Made by a program: the position numbers and the translations under genes
Assembly: GCA_020860755.1 (NCBI GenBank)
Contig: JAJBTQ010000022.1
Span: forward strand, 1-38,302
Source: Lachnospiraceae bacterium
Lineage (GTDB): Bacteria > Bacillota > Clostridia > Lachnospirales > Lachnospiraceae
Direction of reading: 5' to 3'
Length of the DNA stretch: 38,302 nucleotides
The notes under the pieces: generated by a model
Databases searched by the model: none
Told to the model about the DNA's origin: nothing
Seen by the model: the letters and a program-made list of their open reading frames with translations, nothing else
Shown here: in pieces, positions 7,229 through 15,600 of the stretch
Numbering within the stretch: the first letter of the stretch is position 1
Layout of the letters: each line of letters opens with the position of its first letter

Positions 7229-8638
7229 TCAGACAGGATACGCCCCGTATTCCGTGTCGGCAAAATCCGGATCTACCCCGGTCTGCTGCGCCTGACGGAA
7301 CTTGAAGAAGTCGATTGCCTGTTTCGGAAACAGCGCATAGGAGAGTACATCCTCGTCCTGCTGCTTCCACTCCTTTACCTCCTCTTCCAGCTTGGGCAGC
7401 TGCGGTTCGATCAGATCGGCCGGCCGGCAAGTGATGACCTTGTCCTTGTCCGGTCCAAGCACCTTTTCCACGACATCAGGGTTAAACGGCTTTACGGTCT
7501 GGCCGTACTTACCGAGCAGGATATCCTTTGTCTCTTTTGTCGCCACCTTATAGCGCTCACCCATAAGGACGTTTAAGACTGCCTGCGTTCCCACGATCTG
7601 GCTGGACGGAGTCACAAGAGGCGGCTCCCCCAGATCCTCGCGGACACGCGGGATCTCCTGTAAGACTTCATCAAACTTGTCCTCCGCGTTCTGCTCCTTT
7701 AACTGGGATACCATGTTGGAGAGCATGCCGCCCGGTACCTGATAGCGCAGCGTGTTGATATCGACACCGAGTACCTTTGTGCTTATGAGTCCTTCCTTTA
7801 TGGCCTCTTCCCGGATCGGCTGGAAGTACTCTGCGACCTCGGCCAGAAGGTTAAGATCCAGCCCGGTGTCATACGGGGTGCCTTCAAACGTCTTTACCAT
7901 AACCTCCGTCGCGGGCTGAGAAGTGCCCAGAGCCAGCGGAGAGATGGCGGTATCAATAATATCGCAGCCGGCTTCCACTGCCTTTAAGCAGCTCATGGAA
8001 GCCACGCCGCTCGTATAGTGGTTGTGCAGTTCGATCGGAATGGATACATTTTCTTTAAGCGCCCGGATCAGACGATCCGCTTCGTACGGGATCAACAGTC
8101 CCGCCATATCCTTGATGCAGATGGAGTCCGCCCCCATATCCTCAATGCGCTTTGCGATATCTATCCAGTATTCCAGCGTGTACGCGTCTCCGAGCGTGTA
8201 GGACAGCGCAATCTGCGAGTGTCCCCTTTCTTTTCGGCACGCGTCCACGGCTGTCTTTAAATTCCGAAGGTCATTTAGACAATCAAAAATGCGGATAATG
8301 TCGATGCCGTTCGCAATCGACTTCTGAACAAAATACTCCACGACATCGTCAGCATAGTGGGAGTATCCGAGAATGTTCTGTCCGCGGAACAGCATCTGAA
8401 GTTTTGTATGTTTAAAGCCGTCCCGAAACGTCCTGAGTCTCTCCCACGGATCTTCTTTTAAGAACCGCATAGAGGCGTCAAATGTTGCGCCGCCCCAGCA
8501 CTCCACGGCGTGATATCCGACTCTGTCCATCACAGGGATGATCGGGGCCATCTGCTCCGTGGTCATTCTGGTCGCCATGAGCGACTGATGGGCGTCACGC
8601 AGTACAGTCTCGGTTATCTTTAAGGGTTTTTTCTCCAT
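7229..8638 (-). CDS. 5S-type carboxyltransferase (oxaloacetate decarboxylase/transcarboxylase alpha, no biotin domain)
   Basis: A 469-residue homologue of the OadA / pyruvate-carboxylase carboxyltransferase domain, which moves CO2 between oxaloacetate/pyruvate and biotin. The active-site landmarks are Asp15 in LRDAHQS, Lys176 in ICIKDMAG (expected carbamylated lysine) and the metal-binding His pair in IELHNHYTSG (205 and 207). The HMGL-like barrel is followed by the conserved carboxylase C-terminal domain (to about 440). The biotinyl domain found at the end of long OadA proteins is missing; a separate carrier is encoded at 9813-10196. The frame extends upstream to 8737, but I chose ATG 8638 because AGGAG precedes it and homology begins there. 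It is the last gene of the cluster. Confidence 0.9.
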   Translation of the reverse strand: MEKKPLKITETVLRDAHQSLMATRMTTEQMAPIIPVMDRVGYHAVECWGGATFDASMRFLKEDPWERLRTFRDGFKHTKLQMLFRGQNILGYSHYADDVVEYFVQKSIANGIDIIRIFDCLNDLRNLKTAVDACRKERGHSQIALSYTLGDAYTLEYWIDIAKRIEDMGADSICIKDMAGLLIPYEADRLIRALKENVSIPIELHNHYTSGVASMSCLKAVEAGCDIIDTAISPLALGTSQPATEVMVKTFEGTPYDTGLDLNLLAEVAEYFQPIREEAIKEGLISTKVLGVDINTLRYQVPGGMLSNMVSQLKEQNAEDKFDEVLQEIPRVREDLGEPPLVTPSSQIVGTQAVLNVLMGERYKVATKETKDILLGKYGQTVKPFNPDVVEKVLGPDKDKVITCRPADLIEPQLPKLEEEVKEWKQQDEDVLSYALFPKQAIDFFKFRQAQQTGVDPDFADTEYGAYPV

Positions 8639-8657
8639 AAAAAATCTCCTGTATCTT

Positions 8658-9800
8658 TTATACTCCAAAAGTAGCCATAAACACTCCGGCCGCGATCGCG
8701 GTTCCAATGACTCCGGCCACATTCGGTCCCATTGCATGCATCAAGAGGAAATTGGTCGGATCTTCTTCGGCGCCAACTTTCTGCGATACACGCGCGGCCA
8801 TGGGCACTGCCGACACGCCGGCCGAACCGATGAGCGGGTTGATCTTTCCCTTGGTGATCCGACAGAGCAGTTTGCCGAACAGGACACCGCATGCCGTGCC
8901 AACCGCGAATGCGATCAGACCCAGAGCTATGATCTTTAAGGTTGTCACCTTTAGGAATGAATCCGCGCTGGTCGAGGCCCCCACGGATGTGCCTAGCAGG
9001 ATGACCACAATATACATGAGCGCGTTGGACGCGGTCTCAGACAACTGTTTGACCACGCCGCACTCCCGGAACAGGTTTCCGAGCATCAGCATACCCACGA
9101 GGGGCGCAGTCGACGGCAGGATAAGACAGACGATGATCGTGACAACGATCGGAAACAAGATCGCCTCAAGCTTTGAGACCTCCCGCATCTGCTCCATCTT
9201 GATGGAACGCTCCTGCTTTGTCGTCAGAGCTTTCATGATCGGTGGCTGTATGATGGGCACCAGAGCCATATAGGTGTAAGCTGCCACCGCAATAGGGCCC
9301 ATTAGTTCAGTCTGCCCCAGCTTCCCCGCCAGAAAAATGGACGTTGGTCCGTCGGCTCCTCCGATGATGGAGACCGCCGCGGCCGCCTCTCCGTTGAATC
9401 CAAACAGGATCGCGAGAAAATATGCGCTGAAAATACCGATCTGCGCTGCCGCTCCCAATAAAAAACTGATCGGATTAGCGATGAGAGGCCGGAAATCTGT
9501 CAGGGCTCCCACACCGAGGAAAATAAGCGACGGAAGGATCGACCACTCATCCAGAAGATAGAAGTAGTGCATAAGCCCGCCTCCGCTTCCGTCAGCGGCA
9601 GGCGCGGCCATGATCGCCGGATAAATGTTGACCAGCAGCATGCCGAACGCGATCGGTACAAGAAGCAGCGGTTCATATTTTTTAACGATCGCAAGATATA
9701 AAAGTACGCATGCGACCCCGACCATGACATAATTTCCCCAGGTGAGATTGGAGAAGGCAGTCTGACCCATGAGGTTGCCGAGTGTTTCCGCAATATTCAC
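8658..9800 (-). CDS. Na+-translocating decarboxylase beta subunit
   Basis: A 380-residue integral membrane protein of the OadB/MmdB/GcdB family. It decarboxylates carboxybiotin and exports Na+. About nine or more hydrophobic segments are visible. The central re-entrant signature [13 protein letters not shown] contains the conserved Asp (Asp150), and the C-terminal half has [18 protein letters not shown] and [17 protein letters not shown]. The start is GTG at 9800-9798, with GGAGG just upstream; no better ATG fits the family N terminus. It lies between the biotin carrier (12 bp) and the 5S-type subunit (19 bp). The sequence cannot say which decarboxylase it serves. Confidence 0.93.
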   Translation of the reverse strand: MNIAETLGNLMGQTAFSNLTWGNYVMVGVACVLLYLAIVKKYEPLLLVPIAFGMLLVNIYPAIMAAPAADGSGGGLMHYFYLLDEWSILPSLIFLGVGALTDFRPLIANPISFLLGAAAQIGIFSAYFLAILFGFNGEAAAAVSIIGGADGPTSIFLAGKLGQTELMGPIAVAAYTYMALVPIIQPPIMKALTTKQERSIKMEQMREVSKLEAILFPIVVTIIVCLILPSTAPLVGMLMLGNLFRECGVVKQLSETASNALMYIVVILLGTSVGASTSADSFLKVTTLKIIALGLIAFAVGTACGVLFGKLLCRITKGKINPLIGSAGVSAVPMAARVSQKVGAEEDPTNFLLMHAMGPNVAGVIGTAIAAGVFMATFGV

Positions 9801-9812
9801 GATAATAACCTC

Positions 9813-10196
9813 CTAGTTCATCGTTGCCAAAAGTTCCCCTGCGGCAACCGACTGCCCTTTTGTAACTTCAATACTTGCAACTATGCCATCCTCAGGCGCC
9901 ACAACTGGCGTTTCCATCTTCATTACTTCCAGGATGACCACGGTATCGCCTTTTGCCACGGAAGCGCCCGGAGACGCAACGATATCAACGACCTTGCCTG
10001 CCGCTCCCGCTTCGATACGGATCTCACCTGCGGATGCCGGTGCTGCAGGTGCAGGCTGCGGTGCAGGTGTCGGTGCCGGAGTCGGCTGTGCAGCAGCCGC
10101 CTGCGGTGCGGATGTGGACGCGGCGCTTCCCGGCGCCTTCTCTTCCACCGTGACATCATACACATTTCCGTTTACTGTGATCGTGTAACTCTTCAT
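9813..10196 (-). CDS. Biotin carboxyl carrier protein of the decarboxylase complex
   Basis: A 127-residue biotinyl carrier. The biotinylation motif EVMKMETP places biotin on Lys93. Residues 57-127 form the biotinyl/lipoyl-like domain. Residues 22-57 are an Ala-Pro linker that would let the carrier swing between subunits. The N-terminal 20 residues (MKSYTITVNGNVYDVTVEE) are the short strand pair common in carriers of Na+-decarboxylases and transcarboxylases. The ATG has an AGGAGGAAG site. Being a stand-alone subunit, it can serve both carboxyltransferases encoded around it (7229-8638 and 10763-12133). Confidence 0.93.
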   Translation of the reverse strand: MKSYTITVNGNVYDVTVEEKAPGSAASTSAPQAAAAQPTPAPTPAPQPAPAAPASAGEIRIEAGAAGKVVDIVASPGASVAKGDTVVILEVMKMETPVVAPEDGIVASIEVTKGQSVAAGELLATMN

Positions 10197-10264
10197 AAAA
10201 AAACTTCCTCCTGTTGACCCTTACCCTCTATCTTTCACTTTCCTTTTTTCTCAAAATCAATCTG

Positions 10265-10744
10265 TCAGGTGCGTCTTTTAATGGTCCGCACCACAAAGCT
10301 TCCGACCGGGACCTGCTCCTGGGCTGCGATCGCCGCTGCGATCACTGCGACTAACTCCGTCTTATCGGTCTGCGGGGCAGATGCCGTCTGTATAGACACA
10401 TCCGGTTGTGCCGCCTTTTCCGATACGTCCGGTTGTGCCGCCGTCTTTGCCGATGAAGGTTCCGAAGCCTCCATCCTTACACGCTCTGTCCCGGGTTCCG
10501 GCTCCCGCGTCTCCTGCTGTTTGGAGCGGTTCACAAGTCTCGGTAAAAAGCGGAGACAGTAGATGACCAGAGAAATGACCACGAGCATGAGAAACACTGT
10601 CACAATACCCACGACCGTATTATAAGATGCCGCTTTCATTTTTTCCCCCATCGTCGGCTCTACTGCGAAAGCCTGCATCGGAAGCAACATAAATGCCGCT
10701 ATGCCGGCAAGCAGGGCAAAGATACCATTTTTTATCCGCTTCAT
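10265..10744 (-). CDS. OadG-like gamma subunit of the Na+ decarboxylase
   Basis: A 159-residue protein with the gamma-subunit pattern. It has a hydrophobic N terminus resembling a signal peptide (about 1-27), a membrane helix at about 42-66, a low-complexity charged linker, and a conserved C-terminal motif (TELVAVIAAAIAA, then FVVRTIKRR). Gamma subunits anchor and assemble the alpha, carrier and beta parts. The linker carries a tandem AAQPDVS repeat, whose DNA copies are near-identical, suggesting recent duplication. It lies 18 bp after the 12S-type subunit and 68 bp before the carrier gene. The presence of a signal-like segment in addition to the single expected helix is slightly unusual. 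Confidence 0.8.
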   Translation of the reverse strand: MKRIKNGIFALLAGIAAFMLLPMQAFAVEPTMGEKMKAASYNTVVGIVTVFLMLVVISLVIYCLRFLPRLVNRSKQQETREPEPGTERVRMEASEPSSAKTAAQPDVSEKAAQPDVSIQTASAPQTDKTELVAVIAAAIAAQEQVPVGSFVVRTIKRRT

Positions 10745-10762
10745 CTTCCGTTTCCTCCCGGA

Positions 10763-12133
10763 TCAAAGCATGGAAAATGCCATGATCAAATGCTTTCTCG
10801 TCTCCTTCGGATCGATAACCAGATCGATGTTTCCATGCGCCGCCGCGGACAAGACAGAATTCTGTTTGGACTCAAAGTCCGACTCCCGGCGCTCTTTGTC
10901 GGCATCTTTCGCAAACAGGATGTTGGCCGCTTTCTCTGCTTCCATCATGCCGACTTTCACCTGATCCCATGCGAGGATCATGCTCGTGCCGTTCCAAAGG
11001 GGTCTGGCATTCATAGCAAGATAAGCACTGCCGTAAGTGTCCCCGATGATCAGACCGACCCGCGCCTTGGGAAGCCTTGCCAGAGCGCGCATCATATCTG
11101 CCAATGCCGCCGGCAGGTTTTTTTCCGTATCCTCGACTCTGGCAAACCCGTCTGCCGCTGCCACGGTCAAAACCGGTATGTCCGCCTGGGAGCAGAAAGT
11201 GATCAGTCTGGAGGCCTTCTCACAGCCTCCCGCAGTCAGCCCTTTGGGAAGCTCCTTTTCTATTTCGCCGGTGTCGTCAAACAGTGCCGGCGCATTTCCC
11301 GCAACGCCGACAAGAATGCCGTTTAATCTCATAAATCCGGTCACCATCTCCGGATGGCAGGCAGGGCAGATCTCGAGAAACTCCCCGTTATCCGCGCACT
11401 CCCGCAGAAGTGTTCTGGTATCGGTATGTTCCGCGATCCGGTCGGCATCGATAAAACGGTTTAAGTCACTTGGACTGGAGGATCCGTACATGTCATTCTC
11501 AAACATCAGTATGAGAGAACGGATCTTCTCAATCACTTCGTCCTCTGTATCAAGCATTTCAGCCAGGCCTGCCACCTCATTCTGATAGACCGCCGGCGCG
11601 GGATCACGCGCCATGGAAGTATTGTCCGTAACAGTATGCGGCGCATTGACAAACATCTGGGCATCTTTCGTAAGAAATGTAAAGTCGGACAGCGCCGGAA
11701 CCAGTGTCATACCACCGGCACAGGTACCGAATACGGCGCTGATCATCAGCAGTTCGCCGGAACATAAGATCTGTCTTTCCAGAACTTTCGAAAACGCGTC
11801 CAACGCGTCCACCGACTCCTGCAGGCGAAATCCGCCGCAGTCGATCAGTCCGATCACAGGAGCACCGGTTCGCATCGCTTTGTCGTATAAATCCGTAATC
11901 TTTTTCGCATGCATCTCGCCGATCGTTCCGTTTAACACATCCCGGTTCTGACTGTATACATAGACCGGGCTCCCCTCGATCTGACCGTAGCCGGTGATGA
12001 CTCCGTCGGAGGGCTCTGCCTGGTCCTGCAGCGAAAAATCCGTAACCCTTGACGTCACAAGGGCGCCCAATTCTACAAAGCTGCCTGCATCCAACAGCTT
12101 TTCGATACGCTCCATTGCCTTGTTATCCGCCAT
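10763..12133 (-). CDS. 12S-type carboxyltransferase (methylmalonyl-/acyl-CoA decarboxylase alpha family), divergent
   Basis: A 456-residue member of the acyl-CoA carboxyltransferase (crotonase-fold) family that includes MmdA, propionyl-CoA carboxylase beta and transcarboxylase 12S. These move carboxyl groups between biotin and acyl-CoA. Recognisable parts are DCGGFRLQES (about 98-107; most relatives have GGARIQEG), GTCAGGMTLVPALSD (136-150) and, in the second half, IIGDTYGSAYLAMN. It is some 50-60 residues shorter than typical MmdA, and the acyl-CoA and biotin loops differ from consensus, so the substrate is uncertain. The ATG at 12133 has an AAGGAGG site. It opens the decarboxylase cluster and follows apt by 60 bp with no clear terminator between. 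Confidence 0.82.
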   Translation of the reverse strand: MADNKAMERIEKLLDAGSFVELGALVTSRVTDFSLQDQAEPSDGVITGYGQIEGSPVYVYSQNRDVLNGTIGEMHAKKITDLYDKAMRTGAPVIGLIDCGGFRLQESVDALDAFSKVLERQILCSGELLMISAVFGTCAGGMTLVPALSDFTFLTKDAQMFVNAPHTVTDNTSMARDPAPAVYQNEVAGLAEMLDTEDEVIEKIRSLILMFENDMYGSSSPSDLNRFIDADRIAEHTDTRTLLRECADNGEFLEICPACHPEMVTGFMRLNGILVGVAGNAPALFDDTGEIEKELPKGLTAGGCEKASRLITFCSQADIPVLTVAAADGFARVEDTEKNLPAALADMMRALARLPKARVGLIIGDTYGSAYLAMNARPLWNGTSMILAWDQVKVGMMEAEKAANILFAKDADKERRESDFESKQNSVLSAAAHGNIDLVIDPKETRKHLIMAFSML

Positions 12134-12193
12134 ACGTGTATGCCTCCTTATACTGCCTTATGTAATCACAGCAAAAAACTTGCTGCTTATCGC

Positions 12194-12718
12194 TTATTTC
12201 CCCGGATAGATGATCACGGAGTCTATGTCATAGTCCGAGAGCTTCTCCCGCCCTTTTAAGCCGGCCAGTTCCATCAAAAAGACGGCTTTTACGACCTCTC
12301 CTCCGAGCTGCTCCACAAGCCGAATGCTGGCAGAGACCGTGCCGCCCGTCGCCATTAAGTCGTCCACTATGACAACCTTTTGTCCAGGCTGTATCGCGTC
12401 TTTGTGGATCTCAACTGCCGCCGTGCCGTACTCCAGCTCATACTCCTCGGAAATGGCCTCGCGTGGGAGCTTTCCCTTTTTGCGGATGAGGACAAACCCC
12501 TTTCCCATATCCCGCGCGATGGGTGAGCCGAAGATAAAGCCGCGGGACTCAGCGCCGACAACGATGTCAAAATCCACTCCTTCCAGAAACTGCTCCATTC
12601 CGTCAATGGCAAGCTTAAAACCCTCCGGGTCCTGGATCACCGTCGTGATATCCCGAAAAACAATTCCCGGTTCGGGGAAATCCTCTATGCTCGTCACATA
12701 ATCTTCTACTGTTTTCAT
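12194..12718 (-). CDS. apt: Adenine phosphoribosyltransferase
   Basis: A 174-residue purine-salvage enzyme making AMP from adenine and PRPP. The PRPP-binding motif is VVIVDDLMATGGTV; GAESRGFIFG and RKKGKLPREAISEEYELEYG are the other family blocks. The frame is open to 12805, but ATG 12718 has an AGGAG site and matches the family N terminus (MKTVEDYVTSIEDFPEPGI). A strong promoter lies about 90 bp upstream (12811-12838). Position next to the decarboxylase cluster is not functionally obvious; apt and the cluster may share a transcript. Confidence 0.96.
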   Translation of the reverse strand: MKTVEDYVTSIEDFPEPGIVFRDITTVIQDPEGFKLAIDGMEQFLEGVDFDIVVGAESRGFIFGSPIARDMGKGFVLIRKKGKLPREAISEEYELEYGTAAVEIHKDAIQPGQKVVIVDDLMATGGTVSASIRLVEQLGGEVVKAVFLMELAGLKGREKLSDYDIDSVIIYPGK

Positions 12719-12810
12719 TGCCCTTCTCCTAAAGTCTGTTCTTCTGGTGCGCCAAAAGACCGCTTCCCGAAAAACCCTGCGAATCCTTTGCCTCTTAACA
12801 CACAAAAAAA

Positions 12811-12838
12811 ATTATAACATAAACCGCCTATCTTGCAA
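12811..12838 (-). promoter_or_regulatory. Sigma-A promoter for apt
   Basis: On the minus strand TTGCAA (12838-12833) and TATAAT (12816-12811) are separated by 16 bases. It lies between the CapA-like gene and apt, 93 bases from the apt start, in an otherwise gene-free 171-bp gap. A dispersed dyad (GATCAC/GTGATC) near 12870-12890 overlaps the end of the CapA-like gene. Confidence 0.7.
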
Positions 12839-12889
12839 GTGATAATCCACTGTTTTCCTCCTTAACGATCACTGTAAACTGAGTGGTGA

Positions 12890-14086
12890 TCACTGCCCGG
12901 AGGCCAAGAGCTTCCCCTCCGCGTCGAACGAAGTCGTACCGACTGCGGCAGAATACTCGTTGACCAGTTGGATGATGTTATCCTTTGTCTCTCCGGATGC
13001 GACCATAGGTTGAAAGTCGTTATAACCGTCTGACGAACTGATGCGGCAGGGAATGATATCCGCGTCGATCTCCCCCGTTTGAAGTTCTCCTCCCACGATC
13101 GTGAACGTCTGCTGATAGATCATCGTGTTCTTATCCTCCGGATCCATATTGCCGCCAAAGCAGAAGTTGCCGAGGCTGTAACATATTACTTTCCCCTCAT
13201 AGACTTCCACTCCCTGCAGTACATGCGGGTGATTTCCAATGATCAGGTCCGCTCCCGCGTCGATGAGGGCATGGGCTGAACTTCTCTGAAATTCTGTCGG
13301 CTCATACTCTTTCTCAATCCCCCAGTGACAGCAGGCGACAATCACCTCCGCGCCGTCGTCTTGTAGGGACCGGATCTCTTCCTTCATCGTATCCACGGTC
13401 TCCTCGGACTCCGAGAGAAGACTGGCTGAGACAATACCCACTCTGACTCCCTCGTCGGAGATAAACATACCGGGGGATCCCGTGTAGGCGTAAGTGATGC
13501 CGGCATTCTCCACGACGCTGACCGTCTCATCAAATCCCTCTTCCCCGTAATCGTAGGTGTGATTATTGCCCATGGAGCATGCTTCGACGGAACCTCCCGT
13601 TAAGATGCCGACATACTCCGGTTTGCCCTTCAGGTTATACGCTTTTTCCTGCTGATCCTCCGATGTGGAGAGAACGCACTCCAGATTAATGATAGTCAGG
13701 TCATCCTGCGCAAAGATGTCGCGCACCCCGTCAAAGAAATAGTCTTCCCCATAGTCGTCGTAGTATTCATCAAACGTCCCCGAATAGCCCTGCTCCTGGG
13801 TCACGCCCAGCGTACAGTCCCCGGTGGCCGAAAGCGTCAACGTCTTTACCTCCCCGGTGGCCGCATCCTCCTCCTCAGACTCCACGATCTCTCCGGTTAT
13901 CGCGCTCTCCTCTTTGGCAGCGTCTTCGGCTGCCACAAGCGCAGCCTGATCCGCCTCAGAATCTGCATCAGCCAGATATGACCTGTAGCGCATTGTGTGG
14001 TAACTGCTTCTGAGTCCTATGATCAGTCCGATGCCGCCCGCCACGATAAGGGCTGCTGCGGCAATCCACAATCCTGTTTTTTTCAT
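12890..14086 (-). CDS. CapA-family metallophosphatase-like membrane-anchored protein
   Basis: A 398-residue protein with an N-terminal membrane anchor (about residues 5-27), an acidic linker (40-80) and a CapA/PgsA-type calcineurin-like domain. The metallophosphoesterase motifs are SATGDCTLG, INLECVLS, SMGNNHTYDYG, CCHWGIE, IIGNHPHVLQG and YSLGNFCFGG. In Bacillus the family takes part in poly-gamma-glutamate synthesis or export, but no pgsB/C homologues lie nearby, and in Clostridia most members have no assigned role; I would call it an extracytoplasmic metal-dependent hydrolase. It starts 2 bp after the methyltransferase gene, with AAGGAT inside that gene's end, so the two are translationally linked. 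Confidence 0.88.
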   Translation of the reverse strand: MKKTGLWIAAAALIVAGGIGLIIGLRSSYHTMRYRSYLADADSEADQAALVAAEDAAKEESAITGEIVESEEEDAATGEVKTLTLSATGDCTLGVTQEQGYSGTFDEYYDDYGEDYFFDGVRDIFAQDDLTIINLECVLSTSEDQQEKAYNLKGKPEYVGILTGGSVEACSMGNNHTYDYGEEGFDETVSVVENAGITYAYTGSPGMFISDEGVRVGIVSASLLSESEETVDTMKEEIRSLQDDGAEVIVACCHWGIEKEYEPTEFQRSSAHALIDAGADLIIGNHPHVLQGVEVYEGKVICYSLGNFCFGGNMDPEDKNTMIYQQTFTIVGGELQTGEIDADIIPCRISSSDGYNDFQPMVASGETKDNIIQLVNEYSAAVGTTSFDAEGKLLASGQ

Positions 14087-14088
14087 CT

Positions 14089-15564
14089 CTATCCTTTCCG
14101 CTCCATGATAAAGAATCCGGTCTTGCTCTTTTCCAGAACGGGAAACTCCTTAAGCAGACGGAACTGCCCGCTTAAGCGCAGATGTTTTTTTAAGAGTCCC
14201 GCCTCTTTCGTATAGCAGAAGATGCGCCCTCTCTCCGCAAGCAGCCCTGCGGACTTTTCAAAAAAGGCATGGTAGAGTGCGTCTGTCTCTGCCCGGTCTC
14301 CGGCTGGATCCGGCATGTCTGTGATGATCTCATCAAAGAGATAATCATGGGTAAAGTCAAAAAAATTCCGGTTGATATAGTTGACCGGCATCCCGGCGAT
14401 CTGCGCATTCCTTCGAGCCTTTTCGATCGCCTCTCCGAACGTGTCAATTCCATAGGCGCTCCGTACGGGGCCGGCATATCTCCGCTCAATCAGCAGGGTA
14501 CCCACACCGCAGAAAGGATCCAGCACCTGCGCGCTCTCCTTCAGATAGGGCTTTGCCAGCCCGATCAGTCCTGCCGCGATAAACGGGCGAAGGCCGGCTG
14601 CCACATGATACCTGCGGTAGCAAAAACGGTTGTCAGGAAGCGTAAAAAGCTTGAGATACGGCGTAAGCATCCCCTCCCGGTCCGCACTTAAACGGATCTC
14701 CACTTCGTAGTGGGACGGAGAGTTTAAAAGGCTCCCCGAAAAGGCTTGCCCGATGGCCGCGCCGGCCTGTTTTGCCAGGGCGCTTCTCTCCTCCCGGCTT
14801 ACGGCTCCTGTAACCCCGACGCGGAAGTAAAACGGCTCCCGGCCGCTGTGATTTTTATTCAGGATCTCCATAAGATCCGACTGCGTCAGTGCGGCAGCTA
14901 CCGTCTCCGCCTGTGCCGGGATCTTTCCGCTTAAGCTTATGACAAAGAGCATCTCCTGCCAGTACCGGCATTCCGACACGAGATCCATATCTCCCACCGA
15001 CAAAACGATCCCGTCCGGACGCTCTTTTTTCTGAAACGGCAGATCCGCGGTCAAAAGTCCGCGAAAGGCTGGCAGCGTAGTGAGGAGCACTTCATTGGTC
15101 CGATTGTATCCGGTAAACGGATGTTTTTTGATCCCTTCTTTTTTGAGGATCAGCTCCCGCAGTGCCGCGATCTCTGCCTGTACATGTTTTGTTTCATCCT
15201 CCGCGGCATCCATAGAGCAAAGCTCGTCTAAGCGTGCGTGAAACTCTTGCAGATACGGCACGCAGTCCAGTTCCGATAAGGCAGACACATAGTCCGGGCG
15301 AACAAAGCGCGTCTCCTCCTCCCGATAGGCGTCCATCAGAACATCAACAGATTCCTGCACTTTAAGCGCGCCCAGGATAGCAGCCGCATTCTTTCTTACC
15401 TTCGGGTCGTCATCAACGAGGCACTTCATGATCACATCATGATCATCCCCGCAGATCTCCCGGAAATCTTCCCGGTTTTCCTGTATTTTTAACTGCCGTT
15501 TCAGTTCAATGAGATTGGCTCTCAGATCTTCCCCGGCACAGATTTTTTCATAGAGTTCTCTCAT
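14089..15564 (-). CDS. HEAT-repeat/SAM methyltransferase fusion (TRM11/UPF0020-like), function unknown
   Basis: A 491-residue protein with an unusual combination. Residues about 1-140 are helical, with a HEAT-like unit at 44-80 (DDDPKVRKNAAAILGALKV, then a paired helix). Residues 150-310 resemble a degenerate THUMP-type RNA-binding region. Residues 325-491 form a Rossmann methyltransferase with motif I LDPFCGVGTLLIE (348-360) and motif IV DMPDPAG (416-422). RNA/DNA-modifying relatives usually have a DPPYG-like or NLPFG-like motif IV, so this is a variant, and the modified base cannot be predicted. The gene follows the amidase by 36 bp and precedes the CapA-like gene. RNA methylation is the most likely role by fold (inference). 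Confidence 0.75.
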   Translation of the reverse strand: MRELYEKICAGEDLRANLIELKRQLKIQENREDFREICGDDHDVIMKCLVDDDPKVRKNAAAILGALKVQESVDVLMDAYREEETRFVRPDYVSALSELDCVPYLQEFHARLDELCSMDAAEDETKHVQAEIAALRELILKKEGIKKHPFTGYNRTNEVLLTTLPAFRGLLTADLPFQKKERPDGIVLSVGDMDLVSECRYWQEMLFVISLSGKIPAQAETVAAALTQSDLMEILNKNHSGREPFYFRVGVTGAVSREERSALAKQAGAAIGQAFSGSLLNSPSHYEVEIRLSADREGMLTPYLKLFTLPDNRFCYRRYHVAAGLRPFIAAGLIGLAKPYLKESAQVLDPFCGVGTLLIERRYAGPVRSAYGIDTFGEAIEKARRNAQIAGMPVNYINRNFFDFTHDYLFDEIITDMPDPAGDRAETDALYHAFFEKSAGLLAERGRIFCYTKEAGLLKKHLRLSGQFRLLKEFPVLEKSKTGFFIMERKG

Positions 15565-15600
15565 GCGCTGTATCCCATCTGTCTCCCGATACCTTCTGTG

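Noticed and set aside
12825-12870. A 12-codon GTG-started leader peptide behind AAGGAGG upstream of apt
   Set aside because: It lies upstream of, and overlaps, the predicted apt promoter, so it is not in the apt transcript from that promoter; no regulatory codons are evident and chance is likely.
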